DNA of 64,000 nt. Origin: Aldrovandia affinis. Its lineage: Eukaryota; Chordata; Actinopteri; Notacanthiformes; Halosauridae. A program made the translations under genes and the position numbers. Location of the stretch: assembly GCA_029706075.1 (NCBI GenBank), contig JAINUG010000168.1, positions 1,488,001-1,552,000 of the forward strand. The letters are read 5' to 3'. The notes under the pieces were generated by a model that worked only from the letters and a program-made list of their open reading frames with translations, had not been told where the DNA came from and ran no database searches. Below, piece by piece: positions 32,812 to 44,461 of the stretch (positions are counted from its first letter, which is position 1; every line of letters begins with the position of its first letter).

Positions 32812-35150
32812 ATTATTTCATACTCTGCAAGAAAAAGATCAAGTCTACAGAATGAATTGAAATCTGTTGAAAAAGGTATTACAGCTAGAGAAAAGGCATA
32901 AGAGGTGTGTGAATGAAAATGTTAGGAAGGAACTTCAAGTGATGAAATGTAAATATGATAATGTATTATTAATGAGAGCCAATGACTACATTTAATTTAA
33001 TTTAAATTATATTATATATCTGCAAACAGGACAGGGAAACAACTATGTGCACTAACAAATGAATATTAACTAAGTCCACAGTAGTTCTTAAAGACCCACA
33101 AAGTAAAGTAAAGAACCAATATATAACAATCGAATGATTAATGTTTAAATTGTATTATGAACAGTAATATCAATCGGAGATAAAACAGCAGGAGTATGAT
33201 CCCCAACTATTCTTCAACTCAATAGATTTAAAACAAATCAATACTGAACAGAAAGAGAACCTGACAAATGACATAACTCCAGAAGAAGTACTGGAAGCAA
33301 TCCAGAGATAATTCGCCCAGACCAAACTGGATTAATTCAAAATAGAAACCTGCGTACCAATACAAGAACATGTTTAGCGGCCATCCAATATGCAAAGAAA
33401 TATGGTATCGATCTAGCACTCATGTCGGTAGATGCCGAAAAGGCATTCGACCGGGTCGAGTGGCCATATTTATTAAAAAGTTTACAAGCATTTAATTTCC
33501 CCCCGGAATTTATTAACGTTATAAAAATACTTTATAAAAGCCCAACTGCTCAAATTCTCTCAAATGGTGTGCTATCTAAACCATTGTACCTAACAAGAGG
33601 AACTAGACAAGGTTGCCCACTATCACCTTCTTTGTTTGCAGTTACAATTGAACCACTGGCTCAAAAAATAAGGCAAAATAAATAAATATCAGGCATGATG
33701 ATTGGAAATTACCATCATAAACTAAGCCTATTTGCAGACGATCTCATTAAAACATCAATTCCGCAACTATACAACAGTATTCCGAAATATCGGGGTATAA
33801 AATAAATATTGGAAAAACAGAAATTTTAACAACTACTAGAATGCAAAACATACCAGTCCAGTTAGAAAAATTTAAGTGGATAACTAAAGGCATTAAATAT
33901 TTAGGATGCTTTATTCGCCCAGAAAAATCACAACTGTATAAAGACAATTATTTACCTCTAATTAAACATTTTAAAAAGAGTCTAAATAAATGGACAGATT
34001 TAACCAATAAATATAATAGGGAGAATTAACTTATTCCAAATGATATGGTTGCCTAAGTTCCTATATATATTTTCAACAATCGTGGATTCACTGTGAAAAG
34101 TGGATTCACATAGAAAATCAGATGACCCAACCGCAAAACTTATTTAATTGCTTATTTTCAAAACATAAATTAAAGAACAATAAATAACAATTCCCCAAAT
34201 TATTGAATAATCATTGGTTAACTATTGAACATAAACCAATAGCATGGGAAAAATGGAGGACGAATAAAATAAACTACATAGCAGATATATTAAAAGAAAA
34301 TAAATTAATGACCTTCCCCGAAATCAAAGAGGCTTACTATTTAACTGACGCTGAAACATGGAAATATCTACAACTTAAAAGTTGGATACTTAAAGATTAT
34401 GATTTGGAATATCCAAGCAGCAGCAGTGAAATATAAGTGGTTTTTGACTCTGATGGAAGAAAACTCATAGGGAAAATGTATAAAATATTGGTCAAATCAA
34501 AATCCAGCGACATTACTGACTAAAATATACAGTAAATGGAATCAAGACTTAAAAGTTAAGGATACGGATGAAAAATTTAAAAACTGTTTAAATATCACTA
34601 ATGACATTACAATAAATGAAAATTAAAGATTAATCCAATATAAATGAATGATGAGAATGTATTACACACGAGATCGTATAAATTGTTTTGATTCAAAGGT
34701 ATCATATCTGTGTGAAGTGTAATAAAAAGAGCGATTCACTTATACACTCCTTTTGGGAATGCAAAGTAGTCCAACAACTTTGGAGGCAGGTTGAGAAATG
34801 GCTATCTGAAACACTTAACGTTAACGTTTCCATTACTTTTACGCCTAACATATGTACAGTATATTCCAAAATACAGGGAACTTAAGATATCCAAATGGCT
34901 GGGTCATACTACTGTCATCACTGATTATAAAAAAACTAATCTTAAAGAAATGGAAAGACCCAACATCGCCAACGATGGAACAGTGGAGGATCCCAATGGC
35001 ATTTTACTTAAATATGGAAAACCATGATATAACATGGGTTTGAGTTCCATATCACTTTTTGAAAATGGATGCATCCAGAGATATCTGTATATACCTCGGA
35101 AAAGTAAGACCATTTTAACTTCTGAACTTAACTAGGATTGACGCATAATG
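32812..35150 (+). pseudogene. L1 ORF2 reverse transcriptase, decayed
   Basis: The piece at 33422-33685 reads MSVDAEKAFDRVEWPYLLKS (catalytic Asp motif) and LTRGTRQGCPLSPSLFA. A frameshifted LFADDLI box follows near 33729. 33841-34029 has GIKYLGCFIRPEKSQLYKDN, and 34688-34780 has a CVKCNKKSDSLIHSFWECK motif, the Cys-His region near the L1 C-terminus. At least six frame changes or stops separate these. The 3' limit is set near 35150 because no L1 motif is seen beyond it. Confidence 0.85.
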
Positions 35151-35879
35151 TTATACATTTCACCATTCATTGTTGTTTTACCTTTCTGCGTACCAAAGCG
35201 GCTATAAGATTTTGTGCATTTTTATTATGATTGACAGTTTACAAAGTTTCATATCTTGGATTTTTAAGTTAGTGGAAGGCACAATAACATTAAAATGATA
35301 TAGAACATTATATTTAGCCATGCTGTATCATAAATTTCAGCACTGCCAGGAAGTCTGGATGACCAATCAACATCCAGAACCGGAACTATACTTTTTATAA
35401 TGGTGATTACAGTATTTCAACTGTTGACTCAGATGGTCATGTCCTCTACACTTATTTAAAAAAATACAGTTTCAGTATTTAATTTATATTTGGAAGTGAG
35501 AAATTAACACAATGACAAGACATGACATGATGACATGATGTTTATCGTGCCGTGGCGCTGCTCTGTTGTGACCCGGGCTGCCCTGCTGCTGCCTTGTAGT
35601 GTGTTTTTTTTGCTTGTTTGTTTGTTTGTTTGTTTGTGTCTAATATTGCGTGATTTTATTAGTACTACACGAGGATGATTTTGTTGGAAGTACTGTTCAT
35701 GATTTTAATTGTCTGGGAACTTATAACAAAATGCCATTCGACTCCAGCATGTTGGGATGCCAAGCCGGCGCTCCTATGCTACACCCGAGACCAACTCCTA
35801 CTGCTCCACCCCAGCCGCACACTTGCTCCCCAGCTACCGAGAGAACTGTGGGCTCGGACTCCGAGTGAACATGGACGAC

Positions 35880-36840
35880 CGCGGAAGAGGCGAAAACGCG
35901 GAGGCGTGAGACAGAGACTATGGAGAAGAGCAGACAGATCACCTCTGCCTTCCATGACTCTCTGCACTGCCCGTTCCTTGAAGAGCAAAGTTGACGAGCT
36001 ACGATTTAACACCAGAGTTCGACACGAGTACCAGGATTCGTGCCTGCTTGTGTTCACCGAGACCTGGCTACAGGAGGATGTACCCGACTTGCTCGTTGTC
36101 CTGGAAGGCTTCTCTCTGGTGCGCTCCAACAGGAATGCAAACTCGGGAAAGAGTAAGGGAGGAGGCACCTGTGTCTTTGTCAACCAAAAGTGGTGCTCTC
36201 AATTCACCATGAGGGAGTCGGTTTGTAATCCCGACATTGAGCTGGTATGTCTAACTCTCAGACCCTTTTATCTTCCCCGTGAAATCGGGAATATTTTATT
36301 ATGTACTGTTTATATCCCGCCGAGTGGAAACGCTGCAAAGGCAGCCACCACAATAGCAGACTGTGTTCACAGACAATTGAAGACACCCCTGAAGTGCCTT
36401 CTTTTATTGCTGGTGATTTTAACCATTGTAAGCTTGAAGCTGCGCTGCCTGGATTCAAGCAATATGTACACTGTAATACTAGAGGCAAAATAATTCTGGA
36501 CAAATGCTATGGCAATGTTAAAGACGCCTACACAGCCAAGACTAAACCCCCATTAGGCACCTCTGACCATAATGTTGTCCATTTAATTCCCACCTACAAG
36601 TCCCTGCTTAAAAGCAGTAAACCACAAGTAAAAACTGTACATGTTTGGAACAATGATGGCATTGAAACCTTAAAAGGCTGCTTTTCCTGTACCAATTGGG
36701 AGCTCTTTCATAGCCTGGACTTAGAAGAGGCAACAGATACCATTACAGACTATATTACATTTTGTAGAGATATTGTGTTAACCCAGAAGTCAATAACTAT
36801 GTACCCAAACAACAAACCCTATATTTCGGAAGGAAATTAA
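35880..36840 (+). pseudogene. L2 endonuclease region
   Basis: The frame from about 35880 reads RKRRKRGGVRQRLWRRADRS, then SLKSKVDELRFNTRVRHEY, LLVFTETWLQEDVPD (catalytic ETW), KSKGGGTCVFVN and VYIPPSGNA. A frameshift near 36395 moves the continuation to a second frame with FIAGDFNHCKLEAALPGF, NVKDAYTAK and GTSDHNVVHLIP (SDHN). It is typical of the N-terminal half of fish L2 polyproteins. The upstream start is uncertain, since the frame continues to 35675 without recognised sequence. Confidence 0.88.
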
Positions 36841-36889
36841 GAAGTGCATAGTTCAGAAAAAAATACCATTTAAGAGTGGGGATCTTGTG

Positions 36890-37843
36890 TGTGACGTACG
36901 TGATAAGGACCCAGACGCAGATCAGGATAAGGCAAAATAATCGTTTAATGGGAAGCAGGGGTCAAAACCAGGAATCAGGGTAGCGAAGGTACAAAATCAC
37001 AAGGCAGAGTGTAGTCACAAAAACAATCCAAAAAGTCTAAACCGGGAAGCAGAAAGGCAAACAAACAGAATCGACAGGCAGGCTCGGAGTGGTAACAGAA
37101 GGGGTGTCTCAGGAAATACTATAAACTCTGGCTTACGAAGAATTGGCTCAGGGAATAAAGATCAACGTTCTGACGGGGAAGGAACATAAACACGGAACTG
37201 ATATACAAACAGGAAAGGGCAACACAATAGGAATCAGGTGTGACTGGGAGGAGAGAGAGGTAGGAACACAGGTGTAAACATTGGCAATCGTTAATCCAGT
37301 AACGAGGGGAAACGCAAGACACGGACTGGGAATAATACAAACACATAGACAATAAACGACCTGGGAGATCAGGCAGACACGTGCATAGTTAGAAGGGGAG
37401 GAACGCAAAGAGAGAAACTGCGTGCGAATGAAAAAGAAAAGTGAAAAGCTAACAGGGATAGGATAATGAGAGGGAATGACAGCGATAGTCAGAAGCATGA
37501 GATAATTAGTGATTAGTAGTGTTAGTAACTTAATCTAAATCCCTAATGTTAGTAGATTAGTTGGTTAGTACTATATACATCTAACTAATATATACAAAGT
37601 GAAATATAGAAAGTAAGAAGGAAGAAAACGAGATAATAAGCTAAGACGGAAAAAACCCGAAATGTAGAACTTCCCGAAGTGCATGACAAGACAAGGAGTG
37701 GATCTCGAAATAACAGGAATGATGACAGACGGGGACCAGAATGTGACAGAACGATGAAAATTAAATACTGAATAAAGAATAATGAATAATGAATAATAAA
37801 CAAAGTACAAAAAACAACAGAACAGACACTCAGAAACATAACA
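36890..37843 (-). mobile_element. Solo LTR, Gypsy family A
   Basis: It starts tgtgacgtacgtgataagga and ends ...cagaaacataaca, with TTGTG on both sides (36885-36889 and 37844-37848). It matches the LTRs at 44576-45462 and 49966-50850 in the same orientation, and the LTR at 42079-43023 inverted. At 954 bp it is somewhat longer than the LTRs of the full element, so it is a related subfamily. It interrupts the linker of the L2 LINE (frame resumes SGDLVAMRNI). Confidence 0.95.
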
Positions 37844-38390
37844 TTGTGGCTATGAGGAATATTCAGAAATAACTCAACCACAAATTAAGGAAGGCTAGGA
37901 GGAAGGAGAAGGAGAAATTTGAAACCCACTGCTCTTCTATGAACACCAAAAACCAAACATGGCTCCAGCTAAAAAGTGTCTTAGTGTTTTAAATGAGGGT
38001 GAGAAGGCCAATGAATTAAACAACTTTTATGTGAGGTTTGAAATAGCTGACTTCCTGCGTCGACTTAGAGTTCACGGTGTTGATAAAAAATGTATGTTAG
38101 TCTTTTATCAGGCAGTTTTAGAGAGCCTTAGATACGGCATCACAGCTTGGTTTGGTAACCTCTCCGTGCAACTAAAGTCCAAACTGGTCCGATTGATGCA
38201 GACTGCATGGAAGATTATAGGGGTAAGACGGCATCCATCCTTGCAATCTACTTATGAACAGGCTACCCTAAGGCAAGCCAATAGGATAGTTACGGACCCA
38301 TCCCATGTTCTACACGCTGAGTATCAGCTACTGCCCTCTGGGAGGAGGTTCAGAGTCCCTTGTTGCAGATTAAATAGATTTAAAAATTAA
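37844..38390 (+). pseudogene. L2 linker joined to C-terminal tail
   Basis: After the LTR the linker reads LNHKLRKARRKEKEKFETHC and LNEGEKANELNNFYVRFE. Without any RT motif it passes to FLRRLRVHGVDKKCMLVFYQ, then WKIIGVRRHPSLQSTYEQAT and VLHAEYQLLPSGRRFRVPCC, the normal C-terminus. The junction near 38045 therefore marks an internal deletion of roughly the whole RT domain that kept the frame open. Confidence 0.85.
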
Positions 38391-38618
38391 TTTATCCCTG
38401 TGTCAATAAAACTTTTAAATAGCGGCAGATAAGAAAGGGATGAGGCCAGGATGGACACTGGAGGATCTTTGTGTTGTTTTATTAAAGGGATTTGTGCAGA
38501 TCTTTGTATGTTTTTTGTATGTGGAATGTCTGTCTGCAGCATGGGTGAAAGCCCAAGCCAAATTTTCCACTCTGGGACAATAAAGGTAATCTTGAATCTT
38601 GAATCTTGAAGATGCTAT

Positions 38619-38680
38619 TATGACATCTAAGGTGCTATTAGGACATTAGGATGCTATTAGGACATCTAATGCTAAGGTAC
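38619..38680 (+). repeat. Short imperfect tandem repeat
   Basis: Units of gatgctattaggacatcta recur about three times directly after the L2 3' end. Confidence 0.7.
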
Positions 38681-39150
38681 GCTTTGAATCAAATATAGAT
38701 TACATGACATTTGATGTCTGTGGCATTTGTTGATAAAAAATTATGTTTTGAAAATATGGGTGCAATAATATTGTTTAGTTCACTAAAACATGCACTAGTT
38801 GAATATAGAATATGAATGTAGAATATGAACCCTGGATTCCATGTGCCATGTGCCATGCTTCAAACCATATATTTGTATTATTTTACGCAGGTAAAAACCA
38901 TAGCTTATTAGCACATAAAACACCTCTTAGTTCATAAATTAGATCAGGAAGTCCTGCTTGCTCCCTGTGAATGTATAGGCTATTCTCACTTCTCAGAAAA
39001 TTGTTGTAATACTATACTAAACAAAATTGACACCTTGATGACTGATATTTTCTGACGCTTATCAGTTTTGACTTGAAATGTGCACATTTACCATGAAAGT
39101 ACTATAGATATTTCCGAAACGATTTTAACAGTTTTTGGGTAAAATTCTCA
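38681..39150. other. Intronic sequence, no gene seen
   Basis: AT-rich. A small atgtgccatgtgccatg repeat lies near 38840. Nothing else recognised. Confidence 0.35.
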
Positions 39151-39168
39151 ACAGCATGCATACGCATA

Positions 39169-39368
39169 CTCTCGCAGGGAATCCCAGAAGCACAGGGCTC
39201 ATATTTCACTCATCACATTTTTTTAATTAAGGGGTGGGAGATATCTCCCTGGCTTCAGTGACAGTATAAATGGAGTAATACAATCATTACACACAATTTT
39301 CTTAGTCACAACAAACTTTTGTGATGTGTGAAATATGAGCCCTGCACTTCTGGGATTCCAGGTGTGAG
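39169..39368. mobile_element. Foldback MITE with 49-bp inverted arms
   Basis: The left arm 39169-39217 (gaatcccagaagcacagggc, tcatatttcactcatcaca) is the inverse of 39320-39368 with few mismatches, around a ~100-bp loop. Weaker similarity extends the arms outward to about 39155 and 39383. No target duplication was identified with confidence. Confidence 0.75.
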
Positions 39369-39404
39369 TATGTGTGGTGTGCATGGCCAAGAAGCTAAAT
39401 ATTG

Positions 39405-39590
39405 GTCTCATCTGATTATAACACCTGGTTTAAATTGGAGTTACAAACTCTAGATGCTTATTTATTCCCATTTTTTTCTGGCAACTCTTCCATAAAGCCT
39501 ATTGGTGTCTGATGGTACATTTGGAGACTGTGTGCCTCCAAGATGCAACCAAGTTTTGTGAATAATTTTGGAGGGTACTGAATGTTATTA
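39405..39590 (-). mobile_element. Tc1-like end fragment
   Basis: The sequence tggtctcatctgattataac corresponds to the - strand of a Tc1 transposase around its catalytic Asp region, and gtgaataattttggagggta resembles a Tc1 terminal repeat like that of the element at 7357-9262. The other end is not seen. Confidence 0.5.
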
Positions 39591-40029
39591 ACCTTCAATA
39601 GATAACTGAAAGATCTGTCCATTAGAATTTTCATTGTCCCTTGTCATATAGTTAGATAATTCGAGTTATTGTACAATAATACGTCAAATATGTGTTATTT
39701 ATTATTGCACCATAACGTGTCATGACAAAAATAACAGGATAGGCTGTGTCACATGGTAGCATATTACGTCTCTCAGCTCAACCAACATCTTTGTTCAAAC
39801 CAAGCTGTCTTCCCCAGCTAGAACTAATTAGTTCATTATTTTTATATATTTAAAATTTTAGTGTATAAGAAATGCTGCTAGGAGCACCATGCACTTTATT
39901 TTTCAAAAAGTAATGTTGATATGTTCTGTTTTGCAGTATTTTTAAAAAGATAATGTTGAAATGTTCTGTTTTGCAGTATTTCATTAAACAATGTTTAAAG
40001 GCATTTTAAGGGTGTTTTGTGTTGGAGTT

Positions 40030-40172
40030 TGTGTTACTGCAAATTTTGACACTAAAATTGTCATTTTTACTGCAAATTTATATCGGCCCCAAATATCGGT
40101 TATCGGTCTCCTCGATTACTAATAATCGTTTTCAGTATCGGCCCTGAAAAAACCATATCGGTCGACCCCTAC
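40030..40172. mobile_element. hAT-like arm with TATCGG repeats (left)
   Basis: The sequence atatcggccccaaatatcgg, ttatcggtctcctcgattac, accatatcggtcgaccccta has the TATCGG repetition and terminal GGGGTCGACC complement of a common teleost hAT family. The inverted partner may be at 40588-40660. Confidence 0.55.
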
Positions 40173-40587
40173 TGTGAACCATATCTCCAAATGACCCCAT
40201 GTCTAACAATGCATAGGCGTATCTTTGAGAACAGAAAGTATTGTACGGTCTGAAGCATAAACAATGTGATGCATGGTACATTTACAGAAGCTTTATACAT
40301 TGCACTGGAAGCTTTTCAATATCTGTATGTGAGGTTTGAGGCATTGTACTTGTGAAACTTTGCATAATAAATGTGACTGGAGGGTTCTTCTGTATGTGGA
40401 CCAGTTTAGAATGCTTATTATTGATGACACATAATGGTTTTCAAGAGCATTGCCAGTAGTAAATGGGTAAAAATAAAATAGGAGTAAAATTTCTCCCCTA
40501 GTGAAGCTAATGTAAAAGATATGCTCAGTAGATTCCTCAGGGAGGAATGGCCCCTTAATGTTAGCATTAGTGGCAGCTGCCTAATGA

Positions 40588-40690
40588 CTAGAGGTGAGAC
40601 TGATCGATTGGCCCCGCCGATAGATAGGGCCGATATTAGCATTTTCAAAAATATCTGCATAGGCAGGTGAGGACATTGATATGGCCCATC
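40588..40690. mobile_element. hAT-like arm (right), degraded
   Basis: tagaggtgagactgatcgat, gggccgatattagcattttc, aaaatatctgcat resemble the opposite terminal arm of the TATCGG-type element. The direction suggests a second or rearranged copy rather than the simple partner of 40030-40172. Confidence 0.45.
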
Positions 40691-42005
40691 TTTATTCTTA
40701 TTTTGAAAGCCTCTCCATACACTCCCTCCAGTGTCGGTATCAGTATCTCAATATTTCCTTTAATTTCTTCTATTAGCTAGATAGCTACCAAATGTTCATT
40801 TATCCATACCATGTTCAGTTAGATAGTTTGCTAGATAGCTATATCAGAATTTTTTTTTTAAAAGCCCTAAAATACTGAGGTAAATGTGGAAAAATACTTC
40901 CCTCCCTGTATCTGATTAAAGTAACATTTTCTGATTTGGAGCATCATTTATTTTACGCAGAATGAGCTAATTGTTATAGCTACTCAGATGGTTGATGGCA
41001 TCATTGTCTGTAGGAGTGTAAGTAGACTGCTAGCTAGCTGTTGCTAGCTAATGTTGAACATGACTGAAACATTGTCACATTATCAATTTTAATAGCAATG
41101 GGAATTTCAGTTCCCAACCACTGTCATCTTATGTCTGAAAACCTAAACATAGAGCAACATTAAACTGATAATGTTTCATTTATTACAAATAGCTGAGAAA
41201 GGCAAAGTGTGAGCACTGCATGCAAAAAACATAATAAAAAATTGGCAGGCATTGGTCTTTCTGCTCTCTAAAGTATTTGTATCAGCCAACTCTCTACTCT
41301 ACATCTGGCTGGGGAAGTAAGCTTCGTGACTAGGGCCACATTAACTGCAGAAGCTTGCTTGCGGTTAAAACAACACACTCAATCTGTAGCAGAAGACAGA
41401 TGGCTCTGCTGCTGCTTCTGATTTTGTGAATGTGGAGAAATATTAAGAGTTATGGCTGTGGACAGGGCATGCGGGGGTGAGCATGTATGAGTAGCTTTAT
41501 GGTCATCAAGCTCCCTGTTGGGCCTTCAGGGGGGCTAATGGTGGCTCTAGTTGAGTTTGAGGGCTGTTGAGAATGAGCAGAGCAGAACTACAGGGGGTTG
41601 GGGGAACCCAACCTGTGTGGGTGAAAGGAGGAGTCAGGGATATAGAGAACTCCATGTTGGCAGTGCTGTACATGTGGGCAGGAGGAACATTTGTTCTCAA
41701 TTTTCCAAATTGCACTTCAATTTATTTGCTTTTTGTTAACACCAATAAAATAACATATTCAAAGTATGGTGCCTGCAATCCCCAATATCACCTCTTACAG
41801 TTGGAGGCTAAATTGTTGATTTGTAAATTGTGGGCACAGAAATGGATAATATGTCACTATTTGCATACATTTTCTCTTAATAGTTTTTTTAGCACAAATT
41901 AATTTGTTAAATTGTCAGAGGGAGGTAATTAGCAATGTAATAAAATCATGCTCTTTGAAACATGCTGCATCAGTCTTGCTCTGTTATTTGCATTAACTAG
42001 TTAAA
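40691..42005. other. Intronic sequence, no gene seen
   Basis: It may include internal hAT sequence (ctacatctggctggggaagt near 41297). tagc-rich patches lie at 40785-40850 and 41020-41050. An open frame at 41551-41739 has no recognisable motif and no splice context. Confidence 0.35.
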
Positions 42006-42078
42006 ATATACTCTCAGTGGCCACTTTATTAGGTACACCTTTCTAGTACTGGGTAGGACCCCCCTTTGCTCCCAGAAC

Positions 42079-43023
42079 TGTTACGTTCTGAGTGTCTGTT
42101 CGGTTTGTTTTTGTACTTTGTTTATTTATCATTCTTCGAGTCTTGTTCTGTCACGTTCTGCTCCCTGTCTGTCCTTGTTCCGTTTATTTCGAGATCCACT
42201 CCTTGTCTTGTCATGCACTTCGGGAGTTTATACATTTCGGGTTTTTTCTGTCTTCGCTTATTATCTCGTTTTCTTCCTTCTTACTTTCTAGATTGCACTT
42301 TGTATATATTAGTTAGATGTATATATTACTAACCAACTAATCTACTAACGTTAGGGATTTAGATTAAGTTACTAACACTACTAATCACTAATTATCTCAC
42401 GCTTCTAACTTTCGCTCATTCTCTCTCATTATCCTATCCCTGATTAGCTTTTCACTTTCCCTTTCATTCGCATGCAGCTTCTCTCTTTGCGCTCCTTCCC
42501 TTTAACTATGCACGTGTCTGCCTGATCTCCCAGGTCGTTTATTGTATATATGTTTGTATGTTTCCCAGTCTGTGTATTGCGTTTCCCCTCTTTATTCTAT
42601 TAGCGAATCCCCTCGTTATTAGATTAACGATTCCCATTGTTTACACCTGTGTTCCTCCCCTTTCTCCTCCCAGTCACACCTGAGTCCTATTGTGTTCCCT
42701 TCCCTGCTTGTATATAAGTCTATGTTCTTTCCTGTTCTGTACTTGATCCTTATTCCCTGTGCCTACTCTTATTCAGCCAGTGTTTATTGATTTTTCCGAG
42801 ACATCCCTTCTGTTTACGACTCCGAGCCTGCCTAGCGATTCTGTCTGTTTGCCTTTCTGCCTACCTGTTTTTACTTTTTGGACTGCCTTTTTGTGACTAC
42901 TCTCTGCATTGTGATTCTGTACCTTCGCTATATCTGACTCCTGGTTTTGACCCCTGCTTCCCAATAAACAACTCTTTTGCCTAAGTCCTGATCTGCGTCT
43001 GGGTCCTTATCACGATCGTCACA
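42079..43023 (+). mobile_element. Solo LTR, Gypsy family A
   Basis: It starts TGTTACGTTCTGAGTGTCTG and ends ...TTATCACGATCGTCACA, flanked by AGAAC on both sides (42074-42078 and 43024-43028). It is homologous along its length to the LTRs of the full Gypsy element but in the opposite orientation. It contains a TATA-like tgtatataagtc (about 42708-42720) and AATAAA at 42963. Confidence 0.95.
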
Positions 43024-43319
43024 AGAACAGCCTGAATTATTCATGGCATGGATTCAACAAGGTGCTGGATTGGTGCTGAACCAGTTGACAGAAGGCAGGA
43101 TGGATGCATGGATTCATGTTGTTTACGCCAAATTCTGACCCTACCATCTGCATGTCGGAGCAGAAATCGAGATTCGTCAGAGCAGGCAACGTTTTTCCAA
43201 TCTTAAACTGTCCAGTTTTGATGAACTAGTGCCCACTGTAGCCTCACTTTCCTGTTCTTAGCTGATAGGAGTGGAACCTGGTGTGGTCTTCTGCTGCTGT
43301 AGCCCATCCACTTCAAGGT

Positions 43320-43574
43320 TCAATGTTTTGTGCATTCATAGATGCTCTTCTGCATACCACTGTTGTAACGCGTAGTTATTTGAGTTACTGTCGCCTTCCT
43401 GACAGCTTTAATCAGTCTGGCCATTCTCCTCTGACCTCTCTCATTAACAAGGCGTTTTCGCCCACAGAACTGCCGCTCACTGGATGTTTTTAGTTTTTTG
43501 CACCATTCTCTGTAAACTCTAGAGACTGTTGTACAGGAAAATCCCATGAGATCAGCAGTTTCTGAGATACTCAC
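43320..43574 (-). pseudogene. Transposase DNA-binding region, remnant
   Basis: The 84-residue - strand frame starts MSISETADLMGFSCTTVSRV and continues FCGRKRLVNERGQRRMARLI, KAVRKATVTQITTRYN. This is the paired helix-turn-helix layout (two HTH joined by a GRKR-type hinge) of Tc1-family transposases. The catalytic domain does not follow in an open frame. Confidence 0.8.
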
Positions 43575-44044
43575 ACCACCCGGCTGGCACCAACAATCAT
43601 TCCACGGTCAAAGTCACTTAGATCACATTTCTTCCCCATTCTGATTTTTGGTCTGAACAACAACTGAACCTCTTGACCATGTCTGCATACTTTTATGCAT
43701 TGAGTTGCTGCCACATGATTGGCTGATTAGATCATTGCATTAACGAGCAGGTGTACAGGTGTACCTAATAAAGTGGTCATGACTGTATATACATAGATTT
43801 TAACAGCAGAAGTGGTTATTGTATTGATTAAATTAAGCTTTTAATTAGAACCTTTACTAGGTTAGACAATTGTCACAAAGATATTCAAACACACACATAT
43901 AAGCATCCATCTCCCTATGATCAGCGATTAATTACTTCATTATATGTTGACAATTGAAGACAAATATTGTGGGATGTTATTTCCACTTCAATCATACAGT
44001 TTAAGAATTGTGATGATTCTCACAATTAATTTTTTAATGTTTCA

Positions 44045-44145
44045 TTTTGAAGTGCTATTATTTATTTTTTATTTATTTAACCTTTATTTAACCAGGCAAG
44101 CCATTAAGAACAAGTTCTTATTTACAATGGCGGCCTGGGTACATA
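44045..44145 (-). mobile_element. LINE 3'-tail repeat
   Basis: tttatttatttaacctttat, ttaaccaggcaagccattaa, gaacaagttcttatttacaa, tggcggcct is a ubiquitous fish retroelement 3' motif. Only about 100 bp are present. Confidence 0.6.
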
Positions 44146-44324
44146 CCTGGGTACATACACCATTCACTCACACATTAAAAGGACACTAATGTGTATTCAC
44201 CCCATCTCAGATAGTGGATTTGGATATTAACAATAAAGTTGGTCTTATGTCCATTATGATGTGTGGTTAATAGTTCCCTCTTTATTTTAAATGTCCAACT
44301 GTCAGCTGTCTCTATCTCCAACAG

Positions 44325-44461
44325 AACAGACAAATGGTGGTAGTTCAATTGCTGCACGGGTGTTCAAGAACCAGGATGTGTGCCACATTGCTTTCGGATC
44401 AAAAGTCCCAGGACCCCCTCCAGCAACAGGGAGGAAGACCAGCGCAACTGGCAGCCGGGAG
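44325..44461 (+). CDS. cfap20dc: CFAP20DC exon d (KNQDVCHIAFGSK)
   Basis: The acceptor is ctctatctccaacag|AA and the donor GGGAG|gtaagt. With the G from exon c the exon opens with GAA and reads EQTNGGSSIAARVFKNQDVC, then HIAFGSKVPGPPPATGRKTS and ends at a codon boundary. The KNQDVCHIAFGSKV-GPPP-GR signature is, from memory, nearly invariant in vertebrate CFAP20DC just beyond the CFAP20 domain, and was the clearest identifier of the gene. Downstream the protein becomes low-complexity and I cannot place its next exon with certainty. A complete Gypsy element begins 114 nt after this exon. Confidence 0.9.

Larger units (their letters stand above)
26860..35150 (+). mobile_element. L1-type LINE, nearly full length, interrupted
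   Basis: A + strand L1-clade retrotransposon with ORF1 (27043-27897), an endonuclease (from 29020) and reverse transcriptase pieces to about 35.1 kb. A Tc1 transposon (29373-30977) and a hAT element (31539-32803) split ORF2. In both cases the reading frame resumes after removing the insert and one target duplication. ORF2 has stops and frameshifts, so the element is dead. The gap between ORF1 and ORF2 is about 1.1 kb and partly GT-rich. Confidence 0.9.
35540..38618 (+). mobile_element. L2-clade LINE lacking its RT core
   Basis: It has a 5' region with GC-rich sequence and a (tttg)n run (35615-35640), an endonuclease frame, a linker, a C-terminal tail and the 3' end tttccactctgggacaataa, (gaatctt)n at 38590-38618. 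Between the linker and the C-terminal piece (near 38040) the entire reverse transcriptase domain is missing. A solo Gypsy-family LTR is inserted at 36890-37843. Confidence 0.88.
42006..43788 (-). mobile_element. Tc1/mariner-like element, interrupted
   Basis: The ends are inverted: ctcagtggccactttattag, gtacacct on the left and aggtgtacctaataaagtgg, tcatgactgtata on the right, each next to TA. Inside, the - strand frame 43320-43574 encodes the N-terminal helix-turn-helix of a transposase. The remaining transposase is largely absent or decayed. A solo Gypsy-family LTR sits at 42079-43023. Its exact 5-bp duplication shows it inserted after this element. Confidence 0.88.

Noticed and set aside
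35675..35880. N-terminal extension of the L2 endonuclease frame
   Set aside because: It lacks family motifs and probably represents the 5' UTR read in an open frame.
41551..41739. Possible host exon
   Set aside because: Open frames exist on both strands but there are no convincing splice sites or recognisable residues.
42066..42332. A protein-like frame with FISRSTPCLVMHFG that recurs at about 19 kb, 37.7 kb, 45.3 kb and 50.7 kb
   Set aside because: The recurrence is nucleotide identity of the Gypsy LTR. Frames are broken differently in each copy, so this is not a conserved gene.
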